This document shows positions 36,692 to 45,263 of a stretch of DNA of 64,000 bases, piece by piece. Source of the DNA: Aeromonas jandaei (GTDB lineage Bacteria > Pseudomonadota > Gammaproteobacteria > Enterobacterales > Aeromonadaceae); NCBI RefSeq assembly GCF_037890695.1, contig NZ_CP149571.1:2820001-2884000 (forward strand). The letters run 5' to 3'. The notes beneath the pieces were generated by a model. The model did not search any database, had not been told where the DNA came from, and was given only the letters and a program-made list of their open reading frames with translations. Every line of letters starts with the position of its first letter. Positions within the stretch are counted from its first letter, which is position 1. The position numbers were made by a program, and so were the translations under genes.

Positions 36692-37411
36692 ATGTCAGAG
36701 GAGTCAGTGACCGAGGGGCCGTTACCCCGGGGGGTTGCCATGCGCCGTCAACCCAAACAGCAGCGCAGTCAGGCGGTGGCCAGCCGCATCGAGGAGGCGA
36801 CCCTGAGCCTGTTGCAGGAGCAGGGTTTTACTGCTCTCAATACCAATGCCATCGCCGATCGGGCGGGGGTGGGGATCAAGTCGCTCTACCACCTCTATCC
36901 CAACAAGGAGGCGATCATCGGCCGCCTTGCCATGGGGTGGCTGGCGGCGGTCTGCGAGGCGCAGCAGGCGATCCGCATTCAGGCGACCAGCTGGCCGCAG
37001 GCGCTGGTGCTGCTCGACGAGGCACTGGAGGCGCTGGAGCGCCGCTTTGTCGGCTATGGCGCCCTCTGGCATGCGATGGATCTCATCCCCGAGCTGCATG
37101 CGCTGGAGCAGCAGCACGAACGGGGTCAGATTGATTTCTGGTCATCCCTGCTGCGTGACTTTGGCTGCCGCTGGCCGGAGCCCGAACTCACGACGCTGGT
37201 GCGCTATTTCTATCGCACCGCCGATGTCACCAAGCAGTGCACCCGGGCCGACGGGGATCTCGGCCAGCAGATGTGGCTGCTGCATCGCCACTGGAGCGAG
37301 CAGCTGATCGCCGCCGCGATTGCCGAGCCCGACCCCGAGCGGGTGTGGCAGGCAAGGCCGGCGCTGCTGCTGGGTTCGGAAGAACCGGCGGCCGACAAGT
37401 GGCGGCGATAA
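36692..37411 (+). CDS. TetR family transcriptional regulator
   Basis: A 239-residue DNA-binding repressor candidate. The helix-turn-helix region reads SRIEEATLSLLQEQGFTALNTN, then AIADRAGVGIKSLYHLYPNKEAI, a typical TetR pattern. The C-terminal half (about residues 75-239) is a helical ligand domain without a recognised subfamily. ATG 36692 follows GGGAGGAGTG; an ATG at 36644 is less likely. It is divergent from the amidohydrolase gene with a 226-base control region, suggesting it regulates that gene and itself. Confidence 0.9.
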   Translation: MSEESVTEGPLPRGVAMRRQPKQQRSQAVASRIEEATLSLLQEQGFTALNTNAIADRAGVGIKSLYHLYPNKEAIIGRLAMGWLAAVCEAQQAIRIQATSWPQALVLLDEALEALERRFVGYGALWHAMDLIPELHALEQQHERGQIDFWSSLLRDFGCRWPEPELTTLVRYFYRTADVTKQCTRADGDLGQQMWLLHRHWSEQLIAAAIAEPDPERVWQARPALLLGSEEPAADKWRR

Positions 37412-37780
37412 ACCGCGTGCAAGCATCGTGGGCTGGCTCTCTTTGCCCTGATCGGCGGGACTCTTCGGCGTGGCTCTCTCTGGCGCGATATCCCAGCAAG
37501 GCGGCGCCGTGTCAGGCTGATTGTTGCGCAAGTGAAATGATGTTTATTGATGATGTTTCGCTGGTGAAACAGTGCTATTGGTGGCAAGTCGAGCACAGTA
37601 TGTGCCGCGCCTTGTCCATGCCCTCCGAGCCGGGCAATGCAGCGCGGAGCTGATCGCAGGTTTTCGCCGCGCGGGATCTGATGGCCTATGGCGCCAATAG
37701 CAAAGCGCCGACTCTCGGGGCGGCGCTTTGCTCGTTGTAGTCAGATGGGGCAGAAGCGTGCGGAATTGGTATTACCGCGC
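37412..37780. other. Intergenic region between the TetR gene and the phosphonate cluster
   Basis: About 370 bases between convergent genes with no supported coding sequence. It contains a 12-bp hairpin, AGCAAAGCGCCG (37699-37710) with CGGCGCTTTGCT (37721-37732), 10-base loop, no clear T run, which probably ends one or both transcripts. Confidence 0.5.
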
Positions 37781-39187
37781 TTACTTGTCTGCCTTGCCAG
37801 CGGCATCGGCAAGTTTGGCCAGCTGTTTGTCATACCAGGGCACCGGGCGGTTCTCATCTTCCGCCCGCTCCTTGCGCCGGATGGCGTTGCGCACCGCCAT
37901 GGCGCCCAGCCAGCGAAACGGCTCGGGCGGAAAGTAGCCGCGCGGGCCGCTGACCAGCGCGCAGTCGCGCCAGGGCTTGTCCTCCTCCCGCACTTCATCG
38001 CGCACCAAGGCCGCCAGTACTTGACCGCCCATCCAGCTCTGCGCCACCCCGTTGCCGGAATAGCCGAGGCCATAGACGATATTGGGCTGCCCTCGCCAAT
38101 GGCCGAAGAAGGGGAGGCCATCCACTGAGCGGTCGGAGGCGCCGCACCAGCTGGCGGCGATGGGCACCTCTTTGAGCGCCGGAAAGAAGCGGCGCAGGGT
38201 GCGGGTGAGGGGGGCAAGATAACGGCTCGGCGCATCGAACTCGGCCAGATGGCGGTTGGCAAAGGCGAAGGTGTTGCCCCCCTTGCCCAGCATCAGCCGC
38301 CCTTGCGGGGTGGAGCGGTAGTAATGGACAAAGGTGCGGCCATCCACCACAGAGCGGCCGTGCGCAAGCTGCTGGGCGGCCAGTGCATCCGGCGCGGGGT
38401 CGGTTATCACCATATCGGAGGAGACCAGCACGATACTGCGGCGAAACTCGCGAAAGTGCTGCACCATGGCGCTGTTGAGGGCCAGCACCACCTTGCGGGC
38501 ACGCACCTCACCTTGCGGCGTTTGCACCCGCGCAGGCTGGCCCGCCTCAAGGCGCTGCATGGGAGAGTGCTCATAGACCTCGACCCCCAGCTCCCGCGCC
38601 ACCCGCAGCAGGCCACGCACCAACAGTGCCGGTTGTACCGAACCGGCGTGGGGGCTGTAGAGCCCCTCCAGATGGACGTGGGAGCCGCTCTGGCTCGCCA
38701 GTTCACCCTCTTCAATTGCCTGCCACTGGTTAAGGTCGGCTTGCTTGAGTTCCCGCAATACCGGCTCCATCAGGCCGCGCTGCGCCTCGCTGGTGGCGGT
38801 GTAGCAGGTGCCCTCGACCCTCAGCTCAGCCTCTATGTTGTGCGTTTCGCAGAAGCGGGCGATCTCGTGCACCGCCTGCTCGGATCTTTGCACCAGCCAG
38901 GCAGCCTGCTCTTCGCCAAAGAGGCGCTTTAACGTCAGGTATTTGGCCGACCAGGTGAGCAAACAGCCGCCGTTGCGCCCGGAGGCGCCGCTGCCGCAGC
39001 GATCTTTCTCCAGCACCATGATACGTAAGGCAGGTTCGGCCTGTTTAAGGGCAATGGCGCTCCACAGCCCGGTAAAGCCGCCACCGACGATGCAGACATC
39101 GACCTCGTGGTGGCCGACCAGGGGGATGGGGGGCGCGGGCTGTTCGGCGGCGAGCGCCTCGGCCAGCCAGAAGGGGAGAGTGGACAT
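37781..39187 (-). CDS. FAD-dependent amine oxidoreductase in the phosphonate cluster (PbfC-like candidate)
   Basis: A 468-residue DAO-family flavoprotein. The FAD-binding VCIVGGGFTGLWSAIALKQ is near residue 32, followed by GSGASGRNGGCL. The C-terminal half has WCGASDRSVDGLPFFG and the flavin-contacting YGLGYSGNGVAQS, as in gamma-glutamylputrescine and N-methyl amino acid oxidases. It lies 19 bases downstream of the AEP permease gene, at the end of the transporter operon. By analogy with flavin oxidases reported in AEP clusters, it may oxidise N-methylated or other substituted AEP to phosphonoacetaldehyde or AEP. The substrate is inferred from context only. Confidence 0.8.
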   Translation of the reverse strand: MSTLPFWLAEALAAEQPAPPIPLVGHHEVDVCIVGGGFTGLWSAIALKQAEPALRIMVLEKDRCGSGASGRNGGCLLTWSAKYLTLKRLFGEEQAAWLVQRSEQAVHEIARFCETHNIEAELRVEGTCYTATSEAQRGLMEPVLRELKQADLNQWQAIEEGELASQSGSHVHLEGLYSPHAGSVQPALLVRGLLRVARELGVEVYEHSPMQRLEAGQPARVQTPQGEVRARKVVLALNSAMVQHFREFRRSIVLVSSDMVITDPAPDALAAQQLAHGRSVVDGRTFVHYYRSTPQGRLMLGKGGNTFAFANRHLAEFDAPSRYLAPLTRTLRRFFPALKEVPIAASWCGASDRSVDGLPFFGHWRGQPNIVYGLGYSGNGVAQSWMGGQVLAALVRDEVREEDKPWRDCALVSGPRGYFPPEPFRWLGAMAVRNAIRRKERAEDENRPVPWYDKQLAKLADAAGKADK

Positions 39188-39205
39188 GATGACTCCTCGA
39201 TAAGG

Positions 39206-40942
39206 TTATTGGCGGCGCCAGCGCTGGGTGCGATCCAGCAGGGCGCGACTTAAAAAGAGCTGGAGCAGCTTGACGGTGGTGGCGGCCAGCAGGATCAGGG
39301 TGGCCATGGCGGCGGCCGCGGCGGTATCGCCGGAATCCTCCATATTGAGCACGGCGATGGAGGCGAGCACGCTGTCGCTCGAATAGAGGAAGATCACCGC
39401 CGAGGTGGTGGTCATGGCGTTGACGAACAGATAGATAAAGATCTCCAAGAGCGCGGGCAGGGAGGCGGGCAGGGTGACCCGCCAGAACGCCTTCCAGAGC
39501 GGAATGCGCAATGAGATGGCTACCAGCTCCAGCTCCTTGGGCAGTTGCTTGAGGCTGGTGAGCGCCGTCATATGGCCCACCGTGTAGTAGTGGATGACGC
39601 AGGAGAGCACCATCAGCGGTAGAGTGCCGTAGAGGCTGCCAAAGAGCGGATTGCCGTTGAAAAAGAAGATGTAACCGAGCCCCAGCACCATGCCGGGTAC
39701 TGCCAGCGACAGCATGGCGAGCAGATGCAGCAGCTTGCGCAGCGGCGCGAAGTGGCGCCCCTTCTCCTGTGCCCAGGCCAGTACCATCACCAGCACGGTG
39801 CCGATCAGCGCGGTATAGAGGCCCAGCTGCAAGGTGTTGGTAAAGGGCTGCCAGCCATAGACGCTGTTGCTGTCAAAGGCGTAGTGATCCAGCGTCAGCC
39901 CGAGGTTGTAAGGCCAGAACTGTACCAGCGAGCCGTAAACCGCCATCCCCACCAGAGCCAGAAACAGCAGGGCCCAGAGCGTGCACCAGCCGAGCGCCAG
40001 CAGATCCCGCAGCCGATGGGGCTTGGGGCTATAGGGCACCGCCTTGGTGCTGCTCTGCTCCTGCATCTTGCTGCGCACCCTGTGCTCCAGGGCAAAGCTC
40101 AAGAGCGCCGGCAGCAGCAGGGTGACGCTGGCAACGGCGCCGAGGGAGAAGTTCTGCATCCCGATCACCTGCCGGTAGATATCAGTGGCCAGCACGCTGT
40201 ACTGGCCGCCAATCACCTTGGCCACCCCGAAGTCGCAGATGGTGAGGGTGAAGACGGCGATGGCGGCGCTGAGCAGGCCATAACGGGCGGTAGGCAGGGT
40301 GACGGTGACAAAGGTGCGCCAGCCGCTGCTGCCGAGCACCCGGGAGGCTTCATAGAGGCGGGCATCGCTCTGACCGAGCGCCGTGATAAGGATCATCAGG
40401 GCGTGGGGGAAGCACCAGAAGCCCAGACCAATGACGATGCCGATGGGGCCGTAGATGCTCTCGCCGCCGAGCAGCCCCTTGGCGATCCCCTGATTGCCAA
40501 ACCAGTAGACCAGACTGATGGCGGGCAACAGGGAGGGCATCAATAGCGGGATAAGGCCGATGAGGCGAAACAGGGGCTTGCCCGGCATGCAGGTGCGGGT
40601 GAGGGCATAGGCGTAGCCAAAGGCGATGGTTACCACGAGCGCGGTGATCAGCACCCCGAGCCAGAGGGTATTGCCGATGGTGCGCCCCAGATGAGGGGAG
40701 TCGAAGTAGGCGCTGAAGTTGGCAAGGCCCACCCAGAGGCCGTTCTCATCCTGCAGGCTCTTTTGCAGCATGGTGAGCAGCGGCAGCAGCAGACCGCCGG
40801 TGAGCAGGGAGATTCCGAGCGCAAGCAGGAGCAGTTGCAGCAACTGATCCCGGCTCCAGCCGCGACAAAGTCGCTGCCAGCGGCCGTCTTGCCGGGTTGT
40901 CGCTGGCGGCAACAGGGAGGAGGTCGCAAAGGGGGCTGTCAT
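39206..40942 (-). CDS. phnU: 2-aminoethylphosphonate ABC transporter permease (two fused permease domains)
   Basis: A 578-residue inner-membrane protein carrying two binding-protein-dependent permease modules in one chain. Helix-rich halves lie at about residues 30-290 and 310-570, separated by a charged linker (VRSKMQEQSSTKAVPYSPK). Each half has an EAA-type loop: LYEASRVLGSSGWRTF in the first and ELELVAISLRIPLWKAF in the second. This fused form is typical of the AEP-specific transporters linked to phnW/phnX. Its start overlaps the end of phnT by 4 bases. Confidence 0.88.
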   Translation of the reverse strand: MTAPFATSSLLPPATTRQDGRWQRLCRGWSRDQLLQLLLLALGISLLTGGLLLPLLTMLQKSLQDENGLWVGLANFSAYFDSPHLGRTIGNTLWLGVLITALVVTIAFGYAYALTRTCMPGKPLFRLIGLIPLLMPSLLPAISLVYWFGNQGIAKGLLGGESIYGPIGIVIGLGFWCFPHALMILITALGQSDARLYEASRVLGSSGWRTFVTVTLPTARYGLLSAAIAVFTLTICDFGVAKVIGGQYSVLATDIYRQVIGMQNFSLGAVASVTLLLPALLSFALEHRVRSKMQEQSSTKAVPYSPKPHRLRDLLALGWCTLWALLFLALVGMAVYGSLVQFWPYNLGLTLDHYAFDSNSVYGWQPFTNTLQLGLYTALIGTVLVMVLAWAQEKGRHFAPLRKLLHLLAMLSLAVPGMVLGLGYIFFFNGNPLFGSLYGTLPLMVLSCVIHYYTVGHMTALTSLKQLPKELELVAISLRIPLWKAFWRVTLPASLPALLEIFIYLFVNAMTTTSAVIFLYSSDSVLASIAVLNMEDSGDTAAAAAMATLILLAATTVKLLQLFLSRALLDRTQRWRRQ

Positions 40943-42033
40943 GGGCGATCTCCTTCAAACAGTTGCATCGCCGCGGCGGGCCAGTGCAGCGAGCAGCGCA
41001 TGCCGCTGCGCCAGCCACCCTGTTCATGGCGGGGCAGCTCGTGGGTCGAGCGCTCCACCAGAATTTGCTGCGGGCCCAGATAGGTGTCGGCGGTGCAGAT
41101 CAGGCGCTGAGCGGCGCCGAGAAACTCCACCTGATCAATCTGAGCGTCGATGCCGTGTTGGCCAAGATACGGTTCGTTCGGCGCACTCAGGGTGATCGCC
41201 TCGGGGCGGATCGCCACCTGCAATTTACTGCCGGCAACGGCCCGGTTGGCGAGTTGCAGCGGTTGTTCGTTAAGGCGCACTTGAGTGGGGCTCAGCACCA
41301 GGGTGTCGAGGAAGTTCATGGTGCCGACAAAGCTTGCCACAAAGCGGCTGGCAGGCTGGTGGTAGATCTCCTGCGGGGTGCCCACCTGCACGATGCGGCC
41401 GCCTTCCATCACCACGATGCGGTCGGCCATGGTCAGCGCCTCTTCCTGATCGTGGGTCACCATGATGGTGGTGATGCCAAGGCGCTGCTGCAGGGCGCGG
41501 ATCTCGCTGCGCAGATGGGTGCGTACCAGTGCATCCAGCGCGCTGAGCGGTTCGTCCAGCAGCAGCAGGCCGGGGGAGAGGGCCAAGGCCCGGGCCAGCG
41601 CCACCCGCTGCTGCTGGCCGCCGGAGATCTGGCTCGGGTATTTGTGGGACTGGGCAGTGAGATCCACCAGCCCCAGCCAGTGGTTCACCCGCTCCTTGAT
41701 GAGATCCCGTGCCAGCCCCTGATTCTCAAGGCCGAAGGCGATATTCTGGGCCACCGTCAGGTTGGGGAAGAGGGCATAGGACTGAAACACGATGCCAAAA
41801 TCGCGCTGCTGGGGCGGCAGGCGGGAGATGTTACGCCCCCCTTGCCAGATCTCGCCGCTGTCCGGCAGATCCAGCCCGGCGATGGCTCTGAGCAGGGTGG
41901 TCTTGCCGCAGCCGGAGGGGCCGAGAAAGCAGATAAACTCCCCCGGCTCAATGGTCAGAGAGATCCCCTTGAGGGCCTGAAAAGCACCGAACTGCTTGTT
42001 GAGATGTTGAATGTCCAGATAGGGCTGGGTCAT
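40939..42033 (-). CDS. phnT: 2-aminoethylphosphonate ABC transporter ATP-binding protein
   Basis: A 364-residue ABC importer ATPase of the spermidine/iron type. Walker A is GPSGCGKTT, the Q-loop is FGIVFQSYALFPN, the signature is ISGGQQQRVALARAL, Walker B is LLLLDEPLSALD, and the switch His is in IMVTHDQEEAL. A C-terminal TOBE-like regulatory part follows from about residue 235. A TGGTATATACCA palindrome lies 21 bases before its ATG. It is separated from phnS by an inserted acetyltransferase gene, so here it heads its own transcript with phnU and the oxidase gene. Confidence 0.9.
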   Translation of the reverse strand: MTQPYLDIQHLNKQFGAFQALKGISLTIEPGEFICFLGPSGCGKTTLLRAIAGLDLPDSGEIWQGGRNISRLPPQQRDFGIVFQSYALFPNLTVAQNIAFGLENQGLARDLIKERVNHWLGLVDLTAQSHKYPSQISGGQQQRVALARALALSPGLLLLDEPLSALDALVRTHLRSEIRALQQRLGITTIMVTHDQEEALTMADRIVVMEGGRIVQVGTPQEIYHQPASRFVASFVGTMNFLDTLVLSPTQVRLNEQPLQLANRAVAGSKLQVAIRPEAITLSAPNEPYLGQHGIDAQIDQVEFLGAAQRLICTADTYLGPQQILVERSTHELPRHEQGGWRSGMRCSLHWPAAAMQLFEGDRP

Positions 42034-42053
42034 GGTTCGACTCGCTACTGATT

Positions 42054-42065
42054 TGGTATATACCA
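42054..42065. promoter_or_regulatory. Candidate PhnR operator upstream of phnT
   Basis: TGGTATATACCA, a perfect 12-base palindrome 20 bases from the phnT start. It contains GTATATAC, fitting the GTNTANAC core known for HutC/FarR-type GntR regulators. The identical sequence occurs before phnW. Confidence 0.75.
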
Positions 42066-42467
42066 GTTTGCGGGTGAAGTGTGACAGTCAGGTGATCGGG
42101 GGATGACAGCTTGATGACAGTCAGATGACGACGGGATGGAATTCAGGGGGGATATTATTGTCCGGATTTTCCTTGAATCATTCAGGAAATTAAATTTTTT
42201 CATTTATTTGAGACGAGAGCAAGCCTTTCCGTTTTTATAGCTTTCTGATGAACTTGATAGATAGCGATGATGTTCAACTAGCGCAGATAAATAAGACCAT
42301 GCTTTTCAGGTAATTATAACTTTAGGCTCATAACCAGAATGAATGCCAGCTATGCATTTTTCCTCATTGACATACTCATACAACCATGGAAAAATTCTTG
42401 GTTGCGGCTGAATTATTTAATCTCCTCATGGCTTGCTTTATAATATTAAAATTTGATAGGTAATAAA
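42066..42467. other. AT-rich intergenic region between phnT and the GNAT gene
   Basis: About 400 bases of low GC (clearly below the phn genes) with no supported gene. It lies between the divergent phnT and GNAT starts. The drop in GC begins about 100 bases after the PhnR operator and continues through the GNAT gene, suggesting this stretch came in with it. Confidence 0.45.
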
Positions 42468-42899
42468 ATGCATTTACGTCCTTCATTGATATCTGAACTT
42501 GTCTCTTTTCACAACATGGAGGTTTCGTCAGAGAATAATAAATATATTCAAGCGTATACACATGAAGAGCATATGCTTGCCTATCATCAGGACAATACGC
42601 ACTATCTCACTGTTATCGAGGCGGGCGAGTGTATCGGGTTTATTATTTTGGTGTGTGATGAACAAGGCATTGAGTTCCGCAGGATTGTGATCACCAAAAA
42701 AGGTAGCGGATTAGGTCAGTCAGCCTTGCTGGAAATGGAAAAGTACTGCTTGGCTCATTTCAATAAGAAAAGAATATGGCTGGACGTGTTTGATTACAAT
42801 CTGAGAGGGATTCATATTTATGAAAAATCTGGATATAAAAGAGTCAACTCAGTCGCTCATCCCAAAGGGAATTTATTCATTTATGAGAAAAACATTTAA
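42468..42899 (+). CDS. GNAT family N-acetyltransferase, AT-rich
   Basis: A 143-residue acetyltransferase. The acetyl-CoA region is RIVITKKGSGLGQSALLEME (motif A with GxGxG-like turn), followed by the family-typical WLDVFDYNLRGIHIYEKSGYKRV. The ATG at 42468 has a weak AGG site about 8 bases upstream. Its GC is about 38%, far below the phn genes on both sides, and it is on the opposite strand, splitting phnS from phnT. It is probably an acquired gene with no part in phosphonate use. The substrate is unknown. Confidence 0.85.
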   Translation: MHLRPSLISELVSFHNMEVSSENNKYIQAYTHEEHMLAYHQDNTHYLTVIEAGECIGFIILVCDEQGIEFRRIVITKKGSGLGQSALLEMEKYCLAHFNKKRIWLDVFDYNLRGIHIYEKSGYKRVNSVAHPKGNLFIYEKNI

Positions 42900-43009
42900 T
42901 CCTGTTGTGCTATAAATGAAATGTTATCATCTGCGTAACTCAACAAATGAGATGTATCTAAAATTAACGGTGACATAAATATCTCGTTTCGTTAGATCGC
43001 TTCACATAA

Positions 43010-43040
43010 AAAGCCCACTCAAAATCTGAATGGGCTTTAA
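43010..43040. terminator. Terminator between the GNAT gene and phnS
   Basis: An 8-bp stem, AAAGCCCA (43010-43017) with TGGGCTTT (43031-43038), has a 13-base loop and A/T tracts on both sides. It lies between the convergent GNAT and phnS genes. Confidence 0.65.
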
Positions 43041-43136
43041 TAAGTGTTAAGTCGTAATTGTTAACTCACCATTTAATCTGAGCCGAGTGTCGGCAATAGA
43101 TTGTGCTTGGTGTGTGCAAGCGACTTCAGTTCACGC

Positions 43137-44156
43137 TTACTGCTTGGCTTCGGTTTTGCCGTCGAAGCTAGCGCTCCACTGGGCCAGGATAGTGTTGCGC
43201 TCGCGGGCAGCCCAGCCAAAGTCGTTGTCGATCATCTGGCCCTTGATGTTGGCGGGATAGCCGGCTCTGGGCTGTGCCACATCCGGGATGGCGACCACTG
43301 CGAACGACTTGTTGTAGAGGGCATTGGCCTGTTCGGTGGCGGCAAAGTCGAGCAGCTGTTTGGCGGCCTCCAGCTTGGGGGTGCCCTTGATGATGGCGGC
43401 GGCTTCCATATCCCAGCCCGACCCCTCTTTCGGGAACACCACCTCGATGGGGGCACCCTTGGCCTTGAGGCTGGTAGCCGGGAAGTCGAAGGAGATACCG
43501 ATCACCGTCTCGCCGCTGGCGGCCAGCTTGCAGGGGGCTGAGCCCGAGTGGGTGTAACGGTCGATGTTCTGGTGCAGGCCGTTCATAAATTGCCAGCCCT
43601 GCTTCTCGCCCATAGTCTGCAGCCAGCCAGCGACGCTCAGGTAACCGGTGCCGGAGGAGCTGGGGTTGGGCATGATCACCTTGCCCTTGTAGATCGGCTT
43701 GGTGAGGTCGGCCCAGCTGGTGGGCGCCGGGATCCCCTGTTTTTCTGCCTCTACCTTGTTGAAGCAGATGGCACTGAAGAAGGCGTCCAGACCGATCCAG
43801 TGCGGCTCGGCCTTGCTGTCGCGAAAGCGGCTGTCGAGCTTATCCAGCCCTTTCGGTGCATAGGCATTGAGCATCTGCTGCTGATCGAGCTGCATCAGGC
43901 TGGTGGCGGCCAGTCCCCATACCACATCCGCTTTGGGCTGGGCTTTTTCTGCCAGCAAGCGGGCGGTGACCACGCCGGTGGAGTCACGCACCCACTTGAT
44001 GTTGATATCCGGATGCTGGCGCTCGAACGCGGTTTTCAGCTCGCTGAGCTGCTCCGGTTCGAAGGCGGTATAGACGGTGAGGTCGGTTGCGGCCAGTGCC
44101 GGGGCTGTCGTGGCAGCCAGCACGGTGGCGGCCAGCAGATGGGTTCCCTGTTTCAT
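43137..44156 (-). CDS. phnS: 2-aminoethylphosphonate ABC transporter substrate-binding protein
   Basis: A 339-residue periplasmic binding protein. The signal peptide is LLAATVLAATTAPALAA (cleavage around residue 22). The mature part begins DLTVYTAFEPEQLSELK and has the ligand-region VIMPNPSSSGTGYLS, seen in iron/phosphonate-type binding proteins (extracellular solute-binding family 1/6). It would deliver AEP to the PhnT/PhnU importer. A TGGTGTAGACCA palindrome lies 23 bases upstream of its ATG. The gene stands alone because a GNAT gene lies between it and phnT. Confidence 0.9.
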   Translation of the reverse strand: MKQGTHLLAATVLAATTAPALAATDLTVYTAFEPEQLSELKTAFERQHPDINIKWVRDSTGVVTARLLAEKAQPKADVVWGLAATSLMQLDQQQMLNAYAPKGLDKLDSRFRDSKAEPHWIGLDAFFSAICFNKVEAEKQGIPAPTSWADLTKPIYKGKVIMPNPSSSGTGYLSVAGWLQTMGEKQGWQFMNGLHQNIDRYTHSGSAPCKLAASGETVIGISFDFPATSLKAKGAPIEVVFPKEGSGWDMEAAAIIKGTPKLEAAKQLLDFAATEQANALYNKSFAVVAIPDVAQPRAGYPANIKGQMIDNDFGWAARERNTILAQWSASFDGKTEAKQ

Positions 44157-44179
44157 CCTCTTCTCCAGTTAAATTGGCT

Positions 44180-44191
44180 TGGTGTAGACCA
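44180..44191. promoter_or_regulatory. Candidate PhnR operator upstream of phnS
   Basis: TGGTGTAGACCA matches the phnT/phnW palindrome at 10 of 12 bases and contains GTGTAGAC, a full fit to the GTNTANAC core of HutC-type GntR operators. It lies 23 bases before the phnS start. Confidence 0.6.
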
Positions 44192-44290
44192 GATTGGTCG
44201 AGAGAGAGGCTAGGGGATCTTTATGACGTGACCGTGACAGCCCCGTGACGTTTTGCCGTGTGCGATTTGCCGTTCCTGATCTGCCCGTGA

Positions 44291-44998
44291 CTAATCCTGG
44301 GTATCCACCTCGATCTCCAGACTGTCGTGGCGCCAGTACTCCAGATCGAAGTCGAGCACCCGGCCATGCTGATCGAAGTTGAGTCGCTCGAGGCGCAGGG
44401 CGGGCAGACCGGCGGTGGCCCCCAGCGCCTTGGCTACCTCGTCCGGCAGGGCGGTGGGGAAGAAGCGAACCTGCATGCGGGCGTAGTGGAGATCATAATG
44501 GGCCTGGTAGATCTCGGTCAGACTGCCGTTGAGATCCAGCTCCAGCAGGCCCGGTACTCGCTCTGGCAGGCAGTGGTTCTCGCAGTAGCAGATGGCACGC
44601 CCGTTGGCATAGCGCAGCCGTTTTAGCAAAAACAGGCTGTCGAACGGCTTGAGCTGCAGTTGCGCCATCAACGCGGGTGGCACCGCCTGGCGGCTTTTCT
44701 CCAGCAGCTCGGTGCGTGGTTCACCCCCTTGCTCCCGCACAATCTGGTGAAAGTTGGAGGTGTGTCTGGGGTTCAAGCGAAAGCGCGGCGGGGTGACGAA
44801 CCAGCCGCGGCGATCCTCCCGATAGATAAGGCCGTTTGCCTCCAGCTGCACCAGTGCCTCGCGAATGGTGACCCTTGTGGTGCCATAGAGTTCCCCCAGC
44901 AGCCGCTCGGAGGGGAGCTTGTCGTTGGGGGCCAGACCCCCCGCCAGGATCTGGTTGGCGAGGGCATCCTTGATCTGAAGATATTGCGGTTTGCTCAT
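44291..44998 (-). CDS. phnR: GntR (HutC-type) phosphonate utilisation regulator
   Basis: A 235-residue repressor-type regulator. The N-terminal winged helix-turn-helix reads [20 protein letters not shown], then [21 protein letters not shown], followed by [12 protein letters not shown]. The C-terminal UTRA ligand domain (about residues 85-235) contains [20 protein letters not shown] and [24 protein letters not shown] start it at 44998 ([10 protein letters not shown]); an upstream in-frame start at 45265 adds an unrelated leader. It is divergent from phnW, and a palindrome of the same type as those before phnT, phnS and phnW lies in its own upstream region. It probably senses AEP or a product. 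Confidence 0.92.
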   Translation of the reverse strand: MSKPQYLQIKDALANQILAGGLAPNDKLPSERLLGELYGTTRVTIREALVQLEANGLIYREDRRGWFVTPPRFRLNPRHTSNFHQIVREQGGEPRTELLEKSRQAVPPALMAQLQLKPFDSLFLLKRLRYANGRAICYCENHCLPERVPGLLELDLNGSLTEIYQAHYDLHYARMQVRFFPTALPDEVAKALGATAGLPALRLERLNFDQHGRVLDFDLEYWRHDSLEIEVDTQD

Positions 44999-45101
44999 GA
45001 AAATCCCTGGTTTTGCAATAAGTTGTGCAATGAGTTGGGCACCGGGCTGGGCACAGGGCAGGTCATCTGCCCAGTCCTTACACGGCAACATCAACATGTG
45101 T

Positions 45102-45113
45102 TGGTAGATACCA
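45102..45113. promoter_or_regulatory. Candidate PhnR operator upstream of phnR
   Basis: TGGTAGATACCA differs from the perfect palindrome by one base. It lies 104 bases upstream of the phnR start in the phnR-phnW divergent region, suggesting autoregulation. Confidence 0.6.
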
Positions 45114-45237
45114 GAATCGCCCCTGTTGTTCAGGCCTCCTAGATTATCGCGATCCCTGCGCTGAAAATGAATTTTTTGTTGCACGTAGCGCCACCCCTTT
45201 GACCTTGGCGGGGCAGTTACCCACAATGTGCTCATTC

Positions 45238-45249
45238 TGGTATATACCA
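45238..45249. promoter_or_regulatory. Candidate PhnR operator upstream of phnW
   Basis: TGGTATATACCA, identical to the copy before phnT. It ends one base before the AAGGAG ribosome site of phnW (45251-45256), so a bound regulator would block transcription start or early elongation. Confidence 0.75.
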
Positions 45250-45263
45250 AAAGGAGCGAAGTC

